Positions 4,966-8,155 of a stretch of 8,155 bases of DNA are shown piece by piece. The notes under the pieces were generated by a model, which worked only from the letters and a program-made list of their open reading frames with translations, did not search any database and was not told the origin of the DNA. Origin of the DNA: an uncultured bacterium (GTDB taxonomy: Bacteria; Patescibacteriota; Saccharimonadia; Saccharimonadales; Saccharimonadaceae); assembly GCA_938036745.1 (NCBI GenBank), contig CALHWG010000026.1:1-8155 (forward strand), in the 5' to 3' direction. The translations under genes and the position numbers were made by a program. The first letter of the stretch is position 1, and each line of letters starts with the position of its first letter.

Positions 4966-5598
4966 CTACAAACCAAAAATTCGCAAAAAAGCTGAAAATC
5001 CTTCAAGAATAAAACTCATTGAGAAATTGATATAATTAGAAATTACAGTAGAAAACAAAAACATTAAAGCTAAAATAAAAATCGAACCATAAGATTCAAG
5101 TCTGTCAAAAAAATCTTGAATAAACTCCGGTGCAAATGGTTGAAGAATCTTCGAACCATCTAGCGGCGGAATCGGAATTAAGTTAAAAATCGCCAAACTC
5201 AAATTAATTAGTGTAAATCTACCAAAAATAGCCGCAATATTACCATACGATAAATTTAAAGCATGCATTATCGTAAAAGATATGAGCGCCATTATAAAAT
5301 TAGATAAAGGACCAGCAAGAGCAACGAGAGCCATACCCCATTTGCCCCATTTAAGCTCTCTAGAATCAACTGGGACAGGTTTTGCACCACCAATCACAGG
5401 AAGATTCGAAAATACGCACAATATCGGTAAAATAATACTAATATAAGGGTCTAAATGTGCAATTGGATTTAAAGTTAATCTTCCCTCCCTTTTTGCTGTT
5501 TCATCACCCAATAAATATGCAACAAATCCGTGAGAAAATTCATGAACAATCATTGCTACTAATATTGAAATTATAGATATAAATATTATAAAAACCAT
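4966..5598 (-). CDS. Site-2-protease-like zinc metalloprotease, peptidase family M50
   Basis: About 210 aa integral membrane protein. An N-terminal transmembrane helix carries the zinc-binding catalytic motif HEFSH (H19, E20, H23 from the start used). It is followed by YLLGDETAKREGRLTLNPIAHLDP, typical of the bacterial M50B group (YwhC/SpoIVFB-like 'site-2 protease family'). A later helix holds NLIPIPPLDGS, whose aspartate is the third zinc ligand. Several more hydrophobic segments follow, and there is no PDZ domain, unlike RseP. Family members cut proteins within the membrane; the substrate here is unknown. The frame is open from ATG at 5616, but a TATAAT (5610-5605) overlaps that part. I use the second ATG at 5598, exactly where transcription should begin (leaderless). 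It diverges from rpmB. Confidence 0.9.
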   Translation of the reverse strand: MVFIIFISIISILVAMIVHEFSHGFVAYLLGDETAKREGRLTLNPIAHLDPYISIILPILCVFSNLPVIGGAKPVPVDSRELKWGKWGMALVALAGPLSNFIMALISFTIMHALNLSYGNIAAIFGRFTLINLSLAIFNLIPIPPLDGSKILQPFAPEFIQDFFDRLESYGSIFILALMFLFSTVISNYINFSMSFILEGFSAFLRIFGL

Positions 5599-5604
5599 AT
5601 ATCT

Positions 5605-5610
5605 ATTATA
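5605..5610 (-). promoter_or_regulatory. -10 box of the M50 protease gene
   Basis: TATAAT on the minus strand, six bases before the ATG at 5598, so the transcript would begin at or next to the start codon. No clear -35 is visible; the divergent rpmB promoter begins 7 nt away at 5617. Confidence 0.45.
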
Positions 5611-5616
5611 CACCAC

Positions 5617-5645
5617 TTGACCTTTTTTAAAAAATACGATATAAT
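5617..5645 (+). promoter_or_regulatory. Promoter of rpmB
   Basis: TTGACC (5617-5622), 17 nt, then a perfect TATAAT (5640-5645). It leaves a leader of about 30 nt containing AAAGAGAG before the ATG at 5683. Confidence 0.7.
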
Positions 5646-5682
5646 GGAACAGATTGTAAATATTAAAGTAAAGAGAGTTAAA

Positions 5683-5871
5683 ATGGCAGTATGTGATTTA
5701 ACAGGAAAAGGAAAGCAACACGGAAACAACGTTAGCTTTTCATTGCGACGCACAAAACGAACTTTTAAGCCGAACATCCAAAAGAAAACTATTATTATTG
5801 ATGGTAAAAAAGTTCGACTAAATTTGAGCACCGCAGCTATCCGAACTTTGAAGAAAAAAGGTATTCTATAA
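5683..5871 (+). CDS. rpmB: 50S ribosomal protein L28
   Basis: 62 aa. It starts MAVCDLTGKGKQHGNNVS and continues RRTKRTFKPNIQ and LNLSTAAIRTLKKKGIL, the L28 pattern (family start M-x-C-x-x-T-G-K/R). It is a large-subunit protein near the tRNA exit region. The frame extends upstream to 5617, but that start would lie inside the promoter and the extension has no L28 similarity, so the ATG at 5683 is used. It stands alone between its own promoter and terminator, divergent from the M50 gene. The single Cys does not form the CxxC zinc knuckle found in some L28 proteins. Confidence 0.95.
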   Translation: MAVCDLTGKGKQHGNNVSFSLRRTKRTFKPNIQKKTIIIDGKKVRLNLSTAAIRTLKKKGIL

Positions 5872-5894
5872 TATTTTTATCTCAAAAGAAAATT

Positions 5895-5916
5895 CCCACA
5901 ATTTTGTGGGTTTTTT
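5895..5916 (+). terminator. Terminator of rpmB
   Basis: CCCACA (5895-5900) pairs with TGTGGG (5905-5910), followed by six T (5911-5916). It lies 24 nt after the rpmB stop. Confidence 0.85.
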
Positions 5917-5923
5917 CTTATAT

Positions 5924-5957
5924 AAAAAAGAGCCTATCTTCGAAAGATTAGCTCTTT
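5924..5957 (-). terminator. Terminator of the MBL-fold gene
   Basis: A 14-nt stem with two mismatches (5957-5944 with 5940-5927) and a tight loop, followed on the minus strand by six T. TTCGAA spans the loop (5939-5944). It is convergent with the rpmB terminator. Confidence 0.8.
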
Positions 5958-5965
5958 AAAAAATA

Positions 5966-6604
5966 TTATTTTGTTCGTTCAATTTTAACTATTGTCATTT
6001 TCTCAGGTAAACTTGTAGCCGATTTCACTTTATACTTTGTAGTTTTTTCAACATCAACACCTAGTTCTTTTTCAAAAAGCGCAAAATCAGATTGAGGGAC
6101 TTCGTAGTTAATCCCATCATCAGCATAATGAACAGGAATAATTATTTTTGCATCAGACCTTCTAGCAATATTTGCCGCAGCAGTTACATCTAGAGTATAT
6201 CCGCCACCGCCAATCGGTAAAACTAAAACATCCAAAACACCAAGGTTCTCAAGCTGGTCGTCAGATAAATTTGGATCAATATTTCCCAAAATACCAATCC
6301 TAACACCACAAACTTCAACACTATAAATTACAGATTTTTTGCCATCCTTATCTTCATCAATATGCCGTTTTTCTTGATAGCCATTTATAGTAAAATCTGA
6401 CACTTCATAACTTCCAGGATAGGATATTGAAAGCTTAAAATCTTCACTGCCAGTCTTAAACCTCTCCTCAGTGGCAAGCTCAACCCCTTCTTTAATAACT
6501 AAATCTTTGTCACCAAAAATAGAATGTTTAGGATCGGTTATTAATGAAATCTTTTTTGTAGAAATTACAATACTGTTTGCGCCCTTATATTCAATATCAA
6601 ACAT
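5966..6604 (-). CDS. Metallo-beta-lactamase-fold protein without the HxHxDH motif
   Basis: 212 aa. The pattern MFDIEYKGANSIVISTKKISLITDP opens like UlaG/COG2220-type MBL-fold hydrolases, followed by SYPGSYEVSDF (61-71), VRIGILGNID (101-110), DVLVLPIGGGGYTLD (125-139) and IIIPVHY (154-160). Where active enzymes carry HxHxDH (after the TDP strand, about 30-60) there is KEGVELATEERFKTGSED with no His. The late His in PVHY and a GYTLD aspartate remain. I recall similar proteins in CPR genomes that lack the same ligands, so this looks like a family trait rather than local decay. Catalysis through the usual two-zinc site is doubtful and the function is unknown. ATG at 6604 has GGGAG 7 nt upstream, lying in the 12-nt gap after the preceding gene, so the two are probably co-transcribed. 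Confidence 0.8.
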   Translation of the reverse strand: MFDIEYKGANSIVISTKKISLITDPKHSIFGDKDLVIKEGVELATEERFKTGSEDFKLSISYPGSYEVSDFTINGYQEKRHIDEDKDGKKSVIYSVEVCGVRIGILGNIDPNLSDDQLENLGVLDVLVLPIGGGGYTLDVTAAANIARRSDAKIIIPVHYADDGINYEVPQSDFALFEKELGVDVEKTTKYKVKSATSLPEKMTIVKIERTK

Positions 6605-6616
6605 TATTTACTCCCA

Positions 6617-7231
6617 TTATAATTTTTCAAGTATATTCTCTTTATCAAAGACTATTTTGTAATTATTTTCAAATAACCCTTTTATAAAGGTATCTTGCGT
6701 GGTGTATCGATAGTAAAAATCTTCCATAGATAAAATCATATAGTTTAACTCACGGCCTTCTTTTTTCTCAATATCCGAAGCCCAATTCGAAAGCTTTTTA
6801 TCCTGATTATTTCCAACTATTAACATATCAATATCCGAATCCGCATCATCAACGAAAACTCCAAATAATACAAGAATATCTATTTGTTTTTGAATATTTT
6901 CAACTTCAGACTGCCATCTATCTATAGAAGATATTTTTTTATCAACAGAAGCACTCTCATTCATTTTAACTCCAGCAAACATCGCTCTTAACGGGAGGTA
7001 GTACTTAAACCTCTGATTCGCTTGATAAAAAATCTTCCTATCTTCTGTTGAGTTTTTTACAACACCAACACTTTCAAGATTGGTTAGTTCTCTTCGAACA
7101 GAGTTAACTTGTTCATCAATAATTCGCGATATTTCACGAACGTAAAACTTCTCTTCTGGACTATTGAAAAATAGGTTTAAAAGTTTAACCCTCGTTTTTG
7201 AGCCAAATAGTGCATTTATACTCTGTTCCAT
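6617..7231 (-). CDS. Winged-helix DNA-binding and MNT-type nucleotidyltransferase-fold fusion protein
   Basis: 204 aa. Residues about 1-85 form a winged helix (SKTRVKLLNLFFNSPEEKFYVREISR, then VNSVRRELTNLESVGVV as recognition helix and DRKIFYQAN as wing). Residues about 117-195 form a minimal nucleotidyltransferase fold (ILVLFGVFVDDADSDIDMLIVG, residues 119-140). The D-x-D pair of SDID (D133, D135) is kept, but the usual G-S of the LFGS motif is G-V (124-125). Related fusions are annotated as transcriptional regulators with an NTase domain. Some MNT domains act as antitoxins with HEPN toxins, but no HEPN gene is next to it. An extended -10 (TGGTAAAAT) lies six bases before the ATG, which suggests a leaderless message even though miaA ends only 41 nt upstream. 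The target is unknown. Confidence 0.8.
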   Translation of the reverse strand: MEQSINALFGSKTRVKLLNLFFNSPEEKFYVREISRIIDEQVNSVRRELTNLESVGVVKNSTEDRKIFYQANQRFKYYLPLRAMFAGVKMNESASVDKKISSIDRWQSEVENIQKQIDILVLFGVFVDDADSDIDMLIVGNNQDKKLSNWASDIEKKEGRELNYMILSMEDFYYRYTTQDTFIKGLFENNYKIVFDKENILEKL

Positions 7232-7237
7232 AAATAT

Positions 7238-7246
7238 ATTTTACCA
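7238..7246 (-). promoter_or_regulatory. Extended -10 promoter of the HTH-nucleotidyltransferase gene
   Basis: TGGTAAAAT on the minus strand, six bases before the ATG at 7231, with no ribosome-binding site between. Transcription would start on the start codon. No convincing -35 is seen. Confidence 0.45.
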
Positions 7247-7272
7247 TATTTTTCAAAAATCAACCAGACCTT

Positions 7273-8121
7273 TTACAACTTTTTTATACATTTTTTAATT
7301 TTCGAAATAATAAATTGTTCAGCATCTTTTAAATCAAGCCACACTATATCTTTATTTCTCTTCATAAAAGTCATCTGTCTTTTAGCTAATCTCCAATCCT
7401 GCACAGACATCTTATCAATAAGTTCCTTCTTATCTAATTCTCCATTCAAAAACTTTCGAATTAATGGATAAGCATTTGCTGTCATTGCTTCAGAATTTGG
7501 GCCATATTTCTGTTCAACTTTTTTGTATTCTTCGATTATTCCAGAGTTAAAAAAATTTTCATTCCTTTTAAAGATTTTTTCTCGAAGTTCTTCGCGATTA
7601 GTTGTTATTCCTACAATAATATTATTATACTTATTGTGTTTTTTACAACTTTTACTCTTTTCGCTTATGCTTTTTTCTATTGATCGAATTAAATATCGCT
7701 TATTCTTATTATTTTCTGGCATTTTAATTTTATTTTCAAAAATATACTTTTGTAGATCTTCGACAGTTCTCTGGTTTAAGTCTTTTCGAAAATTATCATC
7801 AACTTCGCCACCAAAGTTATAATCATATAAAACCGCATCAATATATAATCCAGTTCCACCAACTAAAAAAGGAATTTTACCACGATCTAAAATATCATCA
7901 ATTTTAGCATAGGCATATTCCTTAAAATCTGCCGCAGTAAAACGCTCTCCAGGCTCAACTAAATCAAAGCCCCAATGGACAACACCTTCTCGCTCCTTAA
8001 TTATTGGTTTTGCAGAAGCAATATCAATATCTTTATAAATAGCTCGCGAATCAGCAGAAATAATCTCACCGCCAAAAAGCTTGGCTAATTTTATAGCCAA
8101 GCTCGTCTTCCCGCTTGCGGT
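7273..8121 (-). CDS. miaA: tRNA dimethylallyltransferase (MiaA), 5' end missing
   Basis: MiaA transfers dimethylallyl from DMAPP to N6 of A37 in tRNAs reading U-starting codons. The visible part (about 282 aa) begins inside the P-loop: TASGKTSLA of the usual GPTASGKT. It continues with ISADSRAIYKDIDIASAKP (substrate-site Asp-Ser), HWGFDLVEPGERFTAADF, LVGGTGLYI, NKRYLIRSIE and the C-terminal WRLAKRQMTFMKRNKDIVWLD. A TTG at 8100 is not a true start because the P-loop runs upstream of it. About 10-15 N-terminal residues are lost: upstream of about 8121 the sequence becomes an inverted copy of 8034-8072 and encodes RNNL in place of the expected G-P. The usual GYK-type segment after the central helices reads ANAYPLIR. 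It is first of the minus-strand genes, 41 nt before the HTH gene. Confidence 0.93.
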   Translation of the reverse strand, partial: TASGKTSLAIKLAKLFGGEIISADSRAIYKDIDIASAKPIIKEREGVVHWGFDLVEPGERFTAADFKEYAYAKIDDILDRGKIPFLVGGTGLYIDAVLYDYNFGGEVDDNFRKDLNQRTVEDLQKYIFENKIKMPENNKNKRYLIRSIEKSISEKSKSCKKHNKYNNIIVGITTNREELREKIFKRNENFFNSGIIEEYKKVEQKYGPNSEAMTANAYPLIRKFLNGELDKKELIDKMSVQDWRLAKRQMTFMKRNKDIVWLDLKDAEQFIISKIKKCIKKL

Positions 8122-8155
8122 GAGATTATTTCTGCTGATTCGCGAGCTATTTATA
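8034..8155. repeat. Perfect 39-bp inverted repeat at the window end (fold-back)
   Basis: 8117-8155 is the exact reverse complement of 8034-8072, which codes for the MiaA region around ISADSRAI. The arms are separated by 44 nt holding a 10-bp hairpin (8078-8087 with 8094-8103). The right arm replaces the start of the miaA P-loop, and the breakpoint carries GCGGT (ACCGC on the coding strand), shared by both sequences. This fits a template-switch chimera or assembly error at a contig end better than genuine DNA. Confidence 0.9.

Noticed and set aside
5683..7231. Alternative genetic code (TGA read as Gly)
   Set aside because: No gene needs TGA read-through; reading frames match family lengths under the standard code.
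7523..7822. 99-codon plus-strand ORF inside miaA
   Set aside because: Antisense shadow of the clear MiaA frame, with no promoter or ribosome-binding site.

Overview
The window looks like a fragment of a small, AT-rich (roughly 35% GC), standard-code bacterial genome of the Patescibacteria/CPR type, most like Saccharibacteria (TM7). This assignment is inference from gene content and style. The genes are short and tightly packed. The set includes an infC-rpmI-rplT cluster, a lone L28 gene, a YifB/ComM ATPase, a degenerate metallo-beta-lactamase-fold protein, a winged-helix/nucleotidyltransferase fusion and MiaA. TGA is used only as a stop, which argues against the TGA-recoding SR1/Gracilibacteria.

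Layout. 1-605 holds the C-terminal part of an LPXTG cell-wall-anchored surface protein (minus strand, no start codon). It ends exactly at a 29-nt CRISPR-like repeat, present twice (606-634 and 678-706) around a 43-nt spacer. 707-1280 has no large gene. It holds a long imperfect inverted repeat, two strong divergent promoters, and a small transcription unit with a 38-codon ORF and a terminator. 1281-1658 is tmRNA (minus), divergent from the ComM-like gene (1722-3227). The infC-rpmI-rplT operon follows on the plus strand, then a 16-bp terminator. Next, on the minus strand, come RNase P RNA (4426-4744) and a compact structured RNA of about 143 nt (4776-4918) that I cannot assign to a known family. 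A site-2-protease-like gene (minus) and rpmB (plus) diverge from 5598/5617. The right part is a minus-strand run: miaA (5' end missing), the HTH-nucleotidyltransferase gene and the MBL-fold gene.

Most of the window is housekeeping: translation initiation and ribosome assembly (IF3, L35, L20, L28), ribosome rescue (tmRNA), tRNA maturation (RNase P) and tRNA modification (MiaA), with a ComM-type motor linked in other bacteria to natural transformation. Many promoters share an extended -10 of the form TGN-TANAAT, and several put the transcription start at or within a few bases of the start codon, suggesting leaderless mRNAs.

The most interesting points are: the unassigned structured RNA at 4776-4918; infC with a probable AUU start and a leader carrying an exact 20-nt copy of the rplT start region; the excess of TTCGAA, including copies in two terminator loops; a tmRNA with a 21-residue tag and a non-canonical T-loop; and the surface-protein/CRISPR-repeat junction. 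Both window ends may be assembly-affected: the left at the repeat junction, the right because the last 39 bases are a perfect inverted copy of 8034-8072.
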